NCBI GenBank assembly: GCA_012932295.1
Contig: JAAONU010000013.1
Coordinates: forward strand, 39,322,627-39,386,626
Origin: Cyclina sinensis
Taxonomy: Eukaryota; Mollusca; Bivalvia; Venerida; Veneridae
Direction of reading: 5' to 3'
DNA length: 64,000 nucleotides
Positions 11,300-23,672 of this stretch are shown here, piece by piece; the stretch's first letter is position 1; every line of letters begins with the position of its first letter. Made by a program: the position numbers and the translations under genes. The notes beneath the pieces are model-generated. The model saw only the letters and a program-made list of their open reading frames with translations. It was not told the origin of the DNA and searched no databases.

Positions 11300-12364
11300 A
11301 AACAAGAGCACCGCTGGGCAGAGCATTATATTCCCGAAGGGTGTTTTTTCTAAGTATGATGCATTTGTGATCGTAGGCTTTGAAATTAAATGATTTGCAT
11401 TAAATTTTGATTTTTGTTTTATTTTGGATTGATAATATTTTGATTTTTACTTTTATAATTTTAATTTTGAGTTTTATAGATCTTCATCATATCTGAATTT
11501 TAGGTTTTATAATTTGTATAAACCTCGGTCTTTCAGAAGTAATAATGTTCATGCTTTGATGCATGGTTATCAAGTTATAGTGCAGAAATATTGATTGTTT
11601 AGTTGATTGTCGCCTTGACCTTTTATGTACTTACCCGAACAGTATAGGGGTCATGTAATCAATCATGGCAATCATCCTAAGAAGTCTGAAGTCTATATGG
11701 GAAGTAGTTGCCAAGTTAAACAGCAGAAATTCTTTTCAGTGTTTAGGTCATTGAGACCTTGACATCTGACCCACTGCCCCTAAAATGTGCGGGGGTCATT
11801 TTCTCAATGTTATCAATCATCATATGAATTTTGAGGTCTGTATGACAAATAGTTTCACAGCAGAAATAGTTTTCAGTGTTAAGGTCACTGTGACCTTGAC
11901 CGTTGACCTGTTGACTCCAAAATCAATAGGCGTCATTCACTCAATATGTACAACCATTATATGATTTTTGAAGCCCTATTACAAATGGTTGTTGATTTAC
12001 AGAATGTAAATGAGTCTAAACATTTAGGTCACTGTGACCTTGACCTTTGACATACTGACCCCAAAATGTAAAGTGGTCATCCACTTAGTGTGTGCAATCA
12101 TGATATTAAGTTTGAAGTCTCTATAACAAATGATTGTCAAGTTATATGACGGAAATGGTTTTAAATGTTAAGGTCATTGTGACCTTGACCTCTGAGCTAC
12201 TGATTCCAAAATCAGTAGGGGTCATCCACACAATGTGGGCAATAATTATATGATTGTAAAAGACTGTAGGCCAAAGAGTACTCAAGTTATCCTCCAGAAA
12301 CCAAAACGGACGGACGGACGCACAGGACCATAACATAATATGCCCCCTTCGGGCATATAAAAAG
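11300..12364 (-). mobile_element. Tandem-core element, family with IR3 sites, copy 1
   Basis: The left edge AACAAGAGCACCGCTGGGC and the adjoining CTAAGTATGATGCATTTGTG match the reverse complement of the end of copy 2 (13491-14427). The right edge has GGACGGACGGACG (12307-12320) and then TGCCCCCTTCGGGCATATAA, a small hairpin. The core is about 144-bp units, each with a TGACCCCAAAAT-like block, a CAATCAT.ATGA block and an AGGTCAnnnTGACCT palindrome. The strand is set so that the TTTTATATGCCC end is 5' and CTTGTTT is 3'. No coding capacity is seen. ACGG microsatellites next to a tandem core are typical of bivalve pearl-like elements. Confidence 0.85.
11882..12185. promoter_or_regulatory. Three perfect AGGTCAnnnTGACCT palindromes
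   Basis: AGGTCACTGTGACCT lies at 11882-11896 and 12026-12040, and AGGTCATTGTGACCT at 12171-12185. Spacing is 144 and 145 bp, so there is one site per core unit. A one-mismatch version lies at 11745-11759. This is the consensus of an oestrogen-response-element type inverted repeat with 3-base spacing (IR3). Downstream TTGACC half-sites extend it. Whether any receptor binds is unknown. Confidence 0.6.
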
Positions 12365-13490
12365 ATACCCTCATTTTGTAAATAATTTCATTTAGTCATT
12401 CCTGTATTTGTTTGCTTGATGCATTGAAAGAATCACAATATTTCATTGTCAAATGTGTTTTTAAACCATCGTTTCTTTTGGTCAAAAAATTTTGCCCGAA
12501 AGAGTTTTGAACTCAGACATTTTCTATCAGTCAGAAAACAACGACTCTGTCATCTCCTTCATTCTAGCATTTTATTTTTTACGAAAATCTTATTTGTTTT
12601 TAATGTCGAAAAAATGATATAAATGCTGTTTTACACCTGCTTTTCCTCAGTTGTTTGTCTGACACAAAACCATAAATTACAATGCGGGTTGGTTAATAAT
12701 GCAGATTAAAAACGAAACTTTGAGAGTGACGTCTTTTATGTCTGGCTGTAAATTTGTATAATGCTCAGGCCTTGTTTGTTGGAGAAATGTTGTTTCACAA
12801 TCCAAAGAGCTAAGAAGAGCACATTTTGTTTGAAGCTAATTGCTTCTTTAGTAAGATTCTCTGTCTGCTGAAAAACACTATTGACTAAAGTTGATTTAAT
12901 TCTAAGGGAAACAATTCTATGCAGCTTTTTTGTGGTAAAAGTTATTATTTATCTACCTGAGTTATTGCTAATGATTTTTTAATGATAATGAAGTCCGAAA
13001 ATATTAACCTGGTTGAAACTTACAGGCATCTGTACATTTTATAACGATCACGTTCTGTTCACCCCTGGTTCACTTACAGTTATTTCGTTTCGAAATTATA
13101 TTATTTCGTTCATTTTTAAAGCTGCACCTTTATATGACGTACATGAAGAAAAAAACAAATTGCTTGAAAATCGATTTTTTTTATATTGACTAATAAAATC
13201 CTTGAATCAAACACCACTGACCTACTATCTAAATAAATATCACAAATGCAACGTATAAGATTGAATGGTTTAGTTCGAGTATTTGGCGTCACCGGTACTT
13301 TGTTCGATTTTCCGTATTTTTTTATTTTTCAAGTATTTTTCATATGACTTATTATTATCAGATCTGAAATATCACTTTCTAAAACTAGCTCAAACGTTCT
13401 TCGATCCGTAACAAATATTTGAAAATCTCAAAATACGTACACATTTCCGATACTTAAACATGTCTGTAAGCAGTTATTGTTCGAACCAAT
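12365..13490. other. Spacer between two inverted element copies
   Basis: About 1.1 kb of AT-rich unique-looking sequence separates the two copies. No open frame of note or repeat is seen. Confidence 0.5.
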
Positions 13491-14427
13491 TTTTATATGC
13501 CCAAAGGGAGCTTATTATGTTATGGTCCTGGGCGTCCGTCCGTCCGTCCGTCTGTCTGTCTGCCTGACCGTCCGTCCGTCCGTCCGTTAGCAATATGGTT
13601 TCTAGAGTATAACTTGAGTACTCTATGGCCTACAGTCTTTTTCCTTCGTGTCATTATTGCCCACATTGTGTGGATGACCCCTATTGATTTTGGAGTCAGT
13701 AGCTCAAATTTTAAGGTCAAGGTCACATAGACCTTTACATTGGAAACCATTTCCGCCATGTAACTTGACAATCGTTTGTTATAGAGACTTCAAACTTAAT
13801 ATCGTGATTGAACACATTTAGTGGATTACCCCTATACATTTTGGGGTCAGTATGTCAAATGTCAAGGTCACAGTGACCTAAATGTTTAGAATCATTTACA
13901 CTGTGTAACTCGACATCCGTTTGTCAAAGAGACTTCAAAATTCAAATGAGGGTTGCACACACTGAGTGAATGACCCTTTTGATTTTGGGGTCAGGAAGTC
14001 AAAGGTCAAGGTCACAGTGACCTTAACATTGAAAACCATTTCCGCCATGTAACTTGACAATCATTTGTTGTAAGGACTCCAAACTTTATATCATGATTGC
14101 ACACTTTGAGTGGATGGCCCCTATACATTTTGGTTCAGTATGTCAAAGGTCAAGGTCACAGTGACCTAAATGTTTGGAATCATTTAGACTCTGTAACTCG
14201 ACAACCATTTGTCATAGAGACTTCAAAATTCATATAATGGTTGGACACATTAAGTGAATGACCCCCACTAATTTTGGGGTCAGTAGGTCAAAGGTAAAAA
14301 AAATCAAAATTTAAAGCAAATCATTTAAATTTAAAGCCTAAGGTTTTCTCCCTTATATCATAAATGCATCATACTTAGAAAAAAAAACCTTCGGGCATAT
14401 AATACTCCGCCCAGCGATGCTCTTCTT
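13491..14427 (+). mobile_element. Tandem-core element, family with IR3 sites, copy 2
   Basis: It begins TTTTATATGCCCAAAGGGAG, followed by a CCGTCCGTCCGTCCGTC/CTGTCTGTC tract (about 13533-13587), and ends GCCCAGCGATGCTCTTCTT. It is the inverted counterpart of 11300-12364 and also carries the CATAAATGCATCATACTTAG block near its 3' edge. Core units of about 144 bp are visible through GGGGTCAGTA.GTCAAAGGTC blocks. The short open frames across the CCGT tract on both strands are repeat-driven. Confidence 0.85.
13865..14167. promoter_or_regulatory. Three perfect AGGTCAcagTGACCT palindromes
   Basis: AGGTCACAGTGACCT occurs at 13865-13879, 14009-14023 and 14153-14167, each exactly 144 bp apart. A one-mismatch copy lies at 13720-13734. 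At 14003-14014 and 14147-14158 an extra AGGTCA abuts the palindrome, giving AGGTCAAGGTCA. This is the same arrangement as in the inverted copy, with a CAG rather than CTG spacer because it is read on the other strand. Confidence 0.6.
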
Positions 14428-14790
14428 ATCTAGATATTTAAGGTAGCACTGAAAAGTTTTCTTTACATGTTTGTTAGTAGACAGGAAGACCTTAATGGTG
14501 ACAAAACTATTATATAATGATGACAGTGAACACAAATAAAAATGTCTGCGGTCATCTAAATTGTTTGCCGTTTTTAGATTTGAGGACAATGTTTTGTGAC
14601 TTTTGAAACAAAAAATGGAGTAAATGGCTAAGCTGACTTGAACGTAGCGTCGAATATTAAAATAAGTAAACTTTATTTCTAACAGTCCTGCAGGAAGTTA
14701 CCTCCCCACAATATCGTATTGCGTGAGGTTTGTTTTTCTTTTCTTTTCTTTTTTTAGCCGAGAAAGAGCCACAAAATTTTGTGTGTATTT

Positions 14791-15504
14791 TTTTAATGCT
14801 CCCCAAAGGGAGAGCATATAGTCGCCGTCTTGTCCGTCTGTCCATTTGTCCGTCTGTCCGTCCGTTATGCTTGTCCGGAGCATAACTTTAAAACCCTTGG
14901 ACATAATTTGTTAAAACTGCATACAAAGCTAGAGGGCAATGAGACGCAGTGCAGTGCCAAAGAACCATAACTATATTTTGCCCCGTTTTTTAGTTATCTC
15001 CCCTATTAGAAAAAAATCTTGTCCGGAGCATAACCTGAAAACTCTTGGACATAATTTGTTTTAAACTGCACACAGTGGTAGAGGGCATTGAGGCAAAGTG
15101 CAGTGCTAAAAAACCAAAGCTCTATTTTGCTCCGTTTCTGAATTATCTCCCCTTTTAGAAAAATCTTGTCCGGAGCATAACCTGAAAACTCTTGGACATA
15201 ATTTATTTAAACTGCACACAGTGGTAGAGGGCATTGAGGCGGAATGCAATGCCAAAGAACCATTTTTCTATTTTGCCCCGTTTTTGAATAATCTCCCCTT
15301 TTAGAAAAATCTTGTCCGGAGAATAACCTGAAAGCCCTTGGACATGATTTGTTTATACTGCACACAGTGGTAAAGGGCATTGAGGCGGAGTGCAGTGCCA
15401 AAAATGTGCCCACTTTATGACTTTGCCTGTATGTTCTTGCCTTGCACATGTCCGTTTGGCTCCTGCTTCTGGGAGCATATGTTGGTTTTACCGATCGCCT
15501 TGTT
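14791..15504 (+). mobile_element. Tandem-core element, about 147-bp units
   Basis: The 5' edge TTTAATGCTCCCCAAAGGG can form a hairpin with the following GGGAGAGCAT. A TCCGTCTGTCC tract (14837-14866) follows. CTTGTCCGGAGCATAAC starts recur at 14870, 15018, 15165 and (as CTTGTCCGGAGAATAAC) at 15311, spacing 148, 147 and 146. The units share GCACACAGTGGTAGAGGGCA and AATCTCCCCTTTTAGAAAAA-like blocks. The 3' edge is GGGAGCATATG, then CGATCGCCTTGTT (15492-15504), ending in the CTTGTT seen in other families. No transposase is encoded. Confidence 0.8.
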
Positions 15505-16433
15505 TTTCATTATTATTTTCTGATACCGTACACGTTTTTATTTCAAGCGTATAATAGAGTTACTATTAACATGAAAAAAGAAAATGAAACACGTGATTTG
15601 TGTGTGCAATAGCTATGCTTATTTGTGTACAGAGTTTGTTTAAAAGTACATAAAATACAAAATGGAGTATTGACGTAAGCTGCCTTTGTTTTCTGTTTTT
15701 TGAAAATATATGTTAATTTTTTAAAATAATTTTTTACCAGTTTTATCAGATTAATTTTAACATTTGTCATACGTGCATTAAAGTTATATACTGTAGTACA
15801 TTTAATTTAGTATAAATTGTGTTCTTTAAAAAGATGACGCTTGAGGTCTCGCCTTTGAAAGAGCCATCTGCTGATTTGTTTCCTATGTTCATAACTTGAT
15901 AGAAAATATATGTTTGTACTGAAACAAATTCTCTTTTGTTTTGAAAGTCTTCTTTTATCCTGTCGAATACTATCCAGTTTATGCCTAGCACAACCTCAGA
16001 TTCTGATTTCATTCATATTTGATAATAAACAGCTAAAACGGAAAACTGCGATGTGCTGTCAGAAAATGATCCATTGAATTGTAAAGAGAGAAATTTACAT
16101 GCTCATTTATCATTGGCGGCAAAAGTCCATATAAAAGCTGTAAAGATACATTATAAAAAAGTGAATTTATCACAGGAAGGAGACGTCCAGTGTATCAATA
16201 TGTATTGCAAGAACTTGATAAAACGTTTCTAATGTCAAATAAATGAGACAAAACTTAAACTAAACAAATGTTCAAATTACAGTCGAATTTTGTAGTTTGA
16301 CTTTCTTTTTTTCCGGATTGAAAAGTTTTATGGATATCTGAAAACACATAGAATTATTCACGTTTTCAGTTGTTGCCTTTCTCCAGTCCATGACTATCTT
16401 ATGTCTTTTTTAACTCTAAAACATAGTTAAGTT
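15505..16433. other. AT-rich spacer between elements
   Basis: Overlapping minus-strand frames of 75-81 codons occur at about 15543-16012. They are Lys/Phe/Ile-rich with no motif and look like chance open frames in AT-rich DNA. Confidence 0.5.
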
Positions 16434-17614
16434 TATGCTGATTATGCTCGTCGGAGCTTTGTCCGTCCGGCGTTCGTCTGTCCGTCCGTATTACGTGCGT
16501 CAAGCTTTTTTTTCCGGACAATATCTAAAAAAGGTAATAAAGGTATCAACACGAAACTTTAAAGGTTGATAGATCTCAACAAAGAGAAGAGCAGTGCGCA
16601 GGAGCTATTACTCTGCAGTTCGTCATTTTGGAGTTATAGTCTTTTGTTGATTTTTCATACTTATTTTTGTCCGGAGCATAACTCTAAGACTATGAGAGCT
16701 ATCATCTTTCAATTTCATAGGTGAATAGATATTTTAAAAGTGGAGTGCACAAGAACCATTACTCTGCACCTTATTTTTTGGAGTTACTGTCCTTCATATT
16801 TTCATACATAAATTTCAGTCCGGAGCATAATTCAAATACTATAGGAGATATCAACATACAACTTCATAGATCTCATTTAGAAAAAGTGCACTTTATAAGA
16901 ACAGTAAACGTCATTGTGTTTTGTTTTAGAAATTACCTTATGTTAATTTTAAATCATATTTCTGTCCGGCATATAACTCAAAAACTGCGACAGGTATCAA
17001 CATGAAACTTGATGGTGAATAGATCTCATTGTGGAAAAGTGCATTATTGAAAATTAAGATCTTCTTTATGTAGTTTAGTTAATGCCTTTTGTTAATTTTC
17101 ATACCTTATTTTTTGTCCAGCACAAAATCAACACGAAACTTTATAGGTGGGTCTATCTTATTAAGGAGAAGTGTAGTGCACAAGAACCGTATCACTCTAT
17201 TGCATAATTTTGGAATAATTGCCCTTTTTATTTTAGATACTTATTTTTTGTCCAGACCAAAACTCGTACACCCTCTATAATAGATTGGGCCCATTTATAA
17301 ATATAAAGTTATGTTTCAGATTGAGTTGTGTACATAATTTTCTAACATACATTATATATAAAAGCAATATTTTTTCTTTAAAACAAATGTGTATTTACAA
17401 TGCAAAGAGTCATTTTATGAACTAATTTAAATAATACTCATTTTATATTTGCTTAAAAAGTCGTGCTGTCTATTTCTGTACCCACTATTAAATTCAATTC
17501 CATTCGGATTACTTTCAGCACAATACACTACGTTTCGTTTTTTTTCTTTACTTAGTGTAATCTTATGAATAGGAGCATTCGGGGAGCTTAACCCGGTTCC
17601 ACCGGTTTCTTGTT
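16434..17614 (+). mobile_element. Degenerate tandem-core element, about 145-bp units
   Basis: It starts near TTTATGCTGATTATGCTCG with CCGTCCGGCGTTCGTCTGTC. Core units are marked by TGTCCGGAGCATAACTC-like starts at about 16669, 16818, 16963, 17114 and 17249. ATCAACA.GAAACTT.ATAG and AAAAGTGCA blocks recur within them. Units are more diverged than in the neighbouring element. The 3' edge AACCCGGTTCCACCGGTTT (imperfect hairpin) leads into CTTGTT (17609-17614). The last 300 bases before this edge are unique, so an internal deletion or insertion is likely. Confidence 0.65.
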
Positions 17615-20600
17615 TTATTTTTGATTTTCAAGAGAATTAAATGATGTATGTATACAAAATAAACGAGTTATTTTTCGAATCTTCACTCGAGGCTTGTATT
17701 TGACAACAGTTGTACGTTGTGTTAGCGTCTTTATTTTTGAGCTCGTACCCACTCCCCTTGTTAGGAAGTACCAATCATTTCATACAAAAAGACACAGTTA
17801 TACAATAGCACGTTTTCTTTATTTCAGATAATATGATAATTAGATAATTATCTAACTTTTGCTTTACACTCTGTTGATATTTTCCAGGTAAACGTGCTTC
17901 TTATTGAGGCAAACAAGACAATTCTTCTATTACTGCGACAAAATATTTTTCGATTTGTTTGTTTGAAATGATGTCAAATAAACATACCTATATCCTACCT
18001 AATCTTTGTTTTGATACTGTCTTACTTTATATGGGTAACGTTGGATAAGTGAATAATTTTTTTACTCTCATAGTGAGTAAGTACAAATTAAAAACCTTTC
18101 GTCGGATGGAAGGAATATGTAATTCTGCAAGAGTCAGAGCATGTACCATTTGTCTGAAATACATATTGCAAATTAGCAGCAAACAGAGAGTTATATCTGT
18201 CATGTTTAAGCGGGTAGCTCTCAAATTTAAGTGTTAATTCACATCTATTGATTTAAACACACACGTTCATTATCAGTTCGGTACATTACAATTTCACTTT
18301 GCTTGTGGCATTATTCCAACGAAAGGAATGTGTTGACAAAGATAAGAAATGTCGTCAAATATGGTCATATTGACGTTCTATTAAAATAAGATATAATTTT
18401 CGAGCAGCTTACACAACAGTGGTACACGTCTTTTTTTCAAATATTGACTTGTTACTCGTATATTTTGTATGAAAATTAGAAAATCATTAAAAACTAGTCC
18501 ATTTGATACCTTTTGATATTTTTTGTCTTTTTGAGGTCTTGATAGAATTTCTGAACTTATTGCATAGAGCTGGGGTTTTTTTTCAGTAAAGGCACATTTT
18601 TTCTCCGAAGCTCAAATTTTTCATAACTTGAAATAATGCAATCAAGTATACTTCAGTTTCAGTTTGGCTTGCTGAATCAGGTGTTTCAACATTATTTTCA
18701 GGTCTTTTGGTATACATACGTATTCTGTGTTCTCAAACTAATAGTTGGCTGTTCGAGTTTGGGTTTATTGAGTTTAAGCATCTATGTAAAGTTTTAAGTG
18801 AAGTAAAACTTAACATTACAAATAAAAAGGCTTTTATAAAGTCTTAAGACGGTATAAATTTCTTAACCGCTTGCCCTTTGCCGTATATGTTTGTCTTTTA
18901 TATCTATACCTCCTGTGTTTTACATGTCATGTTTATGTCTTTTGCTTTTCGATTATACACGCCGTACCGGATGAAAAAAAAGATAATGATTTATTTTATG
19001 TTTTCATGTGAATTTTCTCAGTGAAATAAAATTGATAATCCAATGTTATAAAAACTGTGGAATAACAATTTTATTTTCACTGTTTTTGCCGAACTACTTT
19101 AAAATGTTTTTGTATTTTTTTGTATTTTTTTTTAATTTTCATTTCACAGTTGCGTAAATTTAAATTAAAGTAATTGTTTTTTCAGTTTCTTTAGATGATA
19201 CAGATAGATAAGATATTTGAGATACTTGTATCTGAAATAAATTTCAGAACTTTTTCTATGGCTGTATCAATAAAGATTGGAAATAAAGCGGCTAGCTATT
19301 ATTTGGAGTCCTCCGCAGGGAACAAGAAATTCTAAGTTTTAGTTTGTCAAGAAAACATAAAATAAAAAGAAAATTTGTTTGTTTCAATGAAATATTAATT
19401 TTGTTTCACTCGTGAAGACCACTCGCTACGCCACTCGTGAAAATATCCGTTTTTGGTCTTCATTCGTGAAATGAAATTGATATTTCACTGAAACAAACAA
19501 ATATCCTCTATATACTACACTGAACCATTACGGTTTAATAATGTAATAATAATGGAAAAGTTTCTTCACCTGAACAGTAAGTTCTTAATTTGCTGATAAA
19601 CTTTTCTTTGGAATAAATGGTTGCGTGTTGATAAGACATCTAAAAAGACCGAAGAAAACTCATTTGTCGGCATAATTGCCATATTTATATTTGTTGAAAT
19701 AAATATCTATAAAAGCCTCCACAAGTTCTGACAGAAAACCTTTTAAAGTGCCTTTAAAGTAGTTTTAATGAATGTTTGTTTGATATGATGTGGAGGAAAG
19801 TGTTTTAAACTCGAGAACAAAAATGAAACGCATTATTTTTAACAATATAAACTAGAATAAGGCGTTGAAATTGTCAGTGTTAAAACACACTCACCATTTT
19901 CATAGATAAATGACATACAAATGATATACATACTGAAACAAAAGCAATGAGAAAACAAACAAAAAAAACAATGTTATAAAAATTTAACAAAACTCGAATT
20001 CTGATATTGTTTTCAATTCAAAATAGAAATATTGCGTTTCTTTTTTCCGCCAGTTTATTTTCAGTCATGAAAACTTTTAAATTTTGCTTGTTCATTTTTT
20101 AACAGCCATAATAATACAATTATTTCTTTCTGAAATCTACTGATATGTGAACATTACGAACATCTGTACATATACTTCTTTGTAGTTTCTTTTACCTTTG
20201 CGTGTTTAAACAAACAAACAAACCACAACTTTTGAACAACATACGCAATATACAGTTTTAACACTCATGACTTAATTACACTGAGCGCTACTGCAGACAT
20301 GCCATTGTACGTCTGTACAAAGTATTGGGAAGTAGCCGCAATTTGATTAACAATGCTTTGTTGGGGCTTCGATAATTTCAAGAAAACTTACATTTTTCGT
20401 ACTTAATGTTGTTTCTTATGGTCTGCTTATTCACAGATTTCTTTGGAACGTGATTTCTTTGATTTCTATACAGACATATTTGCATAGGGTAAAAAATTAC
20501 AGGCTCTTTATTTTATATGCTGATTTGCTACACTAAATATATTTAAATAAATTGTAGTTACATGCAAAAGAAACCCAAATATTTTTTTTATATTTTCTGA

Positions 20601-22606
20601 GTATTGTTTTATGCAATTTCTTTCATGTTTTTATTTTTTATTTTCTTGTTTTTTTTCAAAACCGTAGCTTCCTTTTGTTATTACTTTGTTCCGAGACGTC
20701 TTACTTTACCTCTCATCACGAGAAAATATTTTTCTAAAATACATTCTTCTGTAAAACGATTCTGTTTCTGTTTTTCTTTGCCTCTGTTTGTTCCCTTTTG
20801 GTGTAATTAATTACTTAAAGGGAAAAAACCTTTAATCTTAATCTGATATATTCCCCAGTTATATTAATAACGCTTAAACTTAATTTACCTTTAAATTTAC
20901 TTCGCACGCCTTTTTATGTAAACTTGTCTAAAAATACATGCTTCCACTCAAAAGTTTATGTTTATTTTGAGACCAAACATTTTGTAGTCCTATCTATTTT
21001 ATTTGTCCTATGCACATAAAATAATGATACAGTGATTATTTCACAAAAATGAAACAGCTTCAAGAGTGTATTCAATTTATAATAAAAGTATAAAGTAGGG
21101 GCTGTTTGTAGAACATTTCGAAGGCTTGCATAAGACTTTGTTGAGTCGAAATGACTTACAAAGGCTCTTAGTCTGTCTATCAAAAGGTCCTCAAATTATA
21201 ATTTAACTAAACAAAATATACAAAAAAGCATGATTTTTTTTTACAAAATAAATAGGATAGTAATTAAAAATATTCTAAAGATATTAAAAAACTGCTATGG
21301 CATTAAGTGTTGATTTGCATACAGTTTTTCTCTAAAACACATAGATGGCCCCGCTTTTCTCATCAGTACAGCTTAAAAGCCGCTCAAAGATGACCAGTTT
21401 TCTGTAGTTAGATGACAAAAGTATTCTGTAGTTCCATGCAGTCTTCTGAAATCTGTTCAGAGAGTTTGATAGTCCTGTCAACATTTATTTCTTCCTTATG
21501 TACAGCCATGGCATAACCTGTTTTCTGTCAGCAGCCGATAATACTTCTTTATTGAAAGAAACACACTCGAAGCAGTTCCTGAACATTTTTTATTGGCTAG
21601 AAATGTTTTTACTTGCTCTGTCAGATAGTGGATAAAAGTTCATATGACAAAAACGCGGAGAGAAATAATACTAGATGAATGTTTGATTCATGATTAAATT
21701 TAAGAAATGTTTGAAGGTTGCATTAGCATTTACAAAATAGTAGTAAGGTGTAGACGGACATGTAGAAATACAATATAAAACCTTAACGTACTAGGACTTT
21801 AAATTAGTGTTTGCATAACTCTCAAGTTCTGTATATGTTTGAACAAATAATTATTTTTTTTTTTACACAGTTGTGCTGAAGTAAGATATATTAGTCTAGA
21901 TACAGGCTTAGATTATTGAAAATAAGTGTATGACTCGGTGAATGATCTGAAGTTGACTTTTCATTAGTATTAATTGTCAGACTTAGCTACAACTACAATG
22001 TTTGTTTTATAATAAAAATAGTCCAGTGACGGTACAGCTCAAACAATATAATGTCATTCAACTTTATTGAGTGTAGAATCTACTAGTAGTGCGACGTTGT
22101 GGCGATAAGGAGATGTAGTTGGAGCTTGGAGCTTTGTATTAGATATCTCGTTTTAAAACCAACATGCTGAATGGTAAAGGTGAGTCTTAATTTTATTTAA
22201 AGTATGTGTTTTAGATTTAGCACTGCACTCATAGTTGTTTTTAATGAACATCCGATAAAAAGAAGTTTTACTACACAAACTTCTAAAAAAAACCAAAGAA
22301 ACAAACAACCAAACAAAAAACAACAACAACAAAAACATTTAACATCTTTCTAACAACTGTGTTTACATTCACTAATTTGTGTTATTTTATTGAGTAAATC
22401 TAATTTATCAGTTTTACATAAAACATAATTGTTCTACTTTAGTGTGAACAAATTTCGTAAAAAACTTTTTATTGACTGAATTAAAAGGATGAAAAATTCT
22501 TTCCAAAATGGTATTTAAAAAACAAATTTCATTAGAAATTTTCGAAAGAAATATATCATAAGGGATGAAATAATTTAGCTTAATTAACTAATTAAAAATA
22601 AAATAA
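17615..22606. other. About 5 kb without a gene; one foldback element inside
   Basis: Apart from the palindromic element at 19373-19502 this holds only AT-rich sequence and short low-complexity runs, for example A/C-rich 22285-22336. Open frames of 60-73 codons have no recognisable motif. Confidence 0.5.
19373..19502. mobile_element. Foldback (MITE-like) element with 48-bp arms
   Basis: The arm 19373-19420 (ATTTGTTTGTTTCAATGAAA...GTGAAGACC) and the arm 19455-19502 are inverted copies, with about 41 of 48 positions matching. They are separated by a 34-bp loop containing ACTCGCTACGCCACTCGTG. The transcript or single strand would fold into a long hairpin. No clear target duplication was found, so the outer ends may differ by some bases. 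Confidence 0.7.
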
Positions 22607-23672
22607 AACAAGAACTGTCACTGGAAATTGACATATGCCCCCGAAATGTAGCTTTGAAATGAAACTTGTGTAAATTATAATTGAATATGCCTGTGGAAAA
22701 GAGATCAGACAAAAGTAGAACATGAACTGAATGTAAATGGTAAAGTAATGTTTTTCTGCTTCAGATTCTTACATGAATGTTGAAGACATAATTATTCGAT
22801 GAAATAGAAAGCCTTGCGTTTGGCCTTGAATACGAACAATATTGTTTTATTCTCAGCCCCTACTGATTTTTTATATATAATAAAATCCCCCAAGCGGTTT
22901 TGGAGATGTAGCTTGGACAAGGTTTTAATAAAGAAGTTAAAGTAAAAAATGACTAAAAGCCCAAAACACTGCCAAATATAATCCGACCAGAAACTCCTGA
23001 TGATATGCACAACTAGGTTTAGTGACTAACATTCCTGTGTTATTTAAATGAAATCCCCCAGTGGATTTGGAGATGAAGCGTGGACAGGATTCTAATATAG
23101 AAGTTAGAGTAAAAAATAACTAGGTGCCCGCACCTCTGCCAAAACATATCCGAGCAAAAACTCCTGCAGATATGCACAACAAGGCTTGGTGACAAACATT
23201 CCTGTGAAGTTTCAATAAAATCCTCTAAGTAGTTTTGGAAAGAAGGATGGAAAATATTTTAATATAGAAGTTACTGTAAAAATGACTAAGTGTCCATTAC
23301 TCTGCCAATAATAATCCGAGCAGAAACTCCTGACGACACACACAACTAGGCTTGGTGACAAACATTCCTGTGAAGTTTCAATGAAATCCTCCAAGCGGTT
23401 TTGGAGACGAAGTGTAAACAAGTCTTCAATATATAAGTTAGAGTAAAAAAATGACTAAGTGCCCATTACTCTGCAAAAAATAAATAGAGCGCAATCTCCT
23501 GACGATATGTACAACTAGGCTTGGTGACAAAGACTCCCGTTAAGTTTCAATAAAATCCCTCAAGCGGTTTTGGAGTTGAAGCGAGGATAGATTTAATCGG
23601 ACAGGCAGACGGTTGACGGACGGACGGGCAGACAGTGCGATTACTATATGCCTCCCTAAGGGGGCATAAAAA
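22607..23672 (-). mobile_element. Tandem-core element, about 168-bp units
   Basis: The left edge AACAAGAACTGTCACTGG is the inverted CTTGTTT-type terminus, followed by ATATGCCCCCG. The right edge has GACGGACGGACGGGCAGAC (about 23614-23633), then CCTCCCTAAGGGGGCATAAA, a hairpin. Core markers of the CAAGCGGTTTTGGAG type recur at 22891, 23059, 23226, 23392 and 23561, spacing 166-169 bp. Each unit also has AACATTCCTGTGAAGTTTCA and CTCCTGACGATATGCACAAC blocks. No coding capacity. Confidence 0.85.

Noticed and set aside
13497..13771. Arg/Pro/Ser-rich frames over the CCGT tract on both strands
   Set aside because: They are translations of a (CCGT)n microsatellite inside a transposable element.
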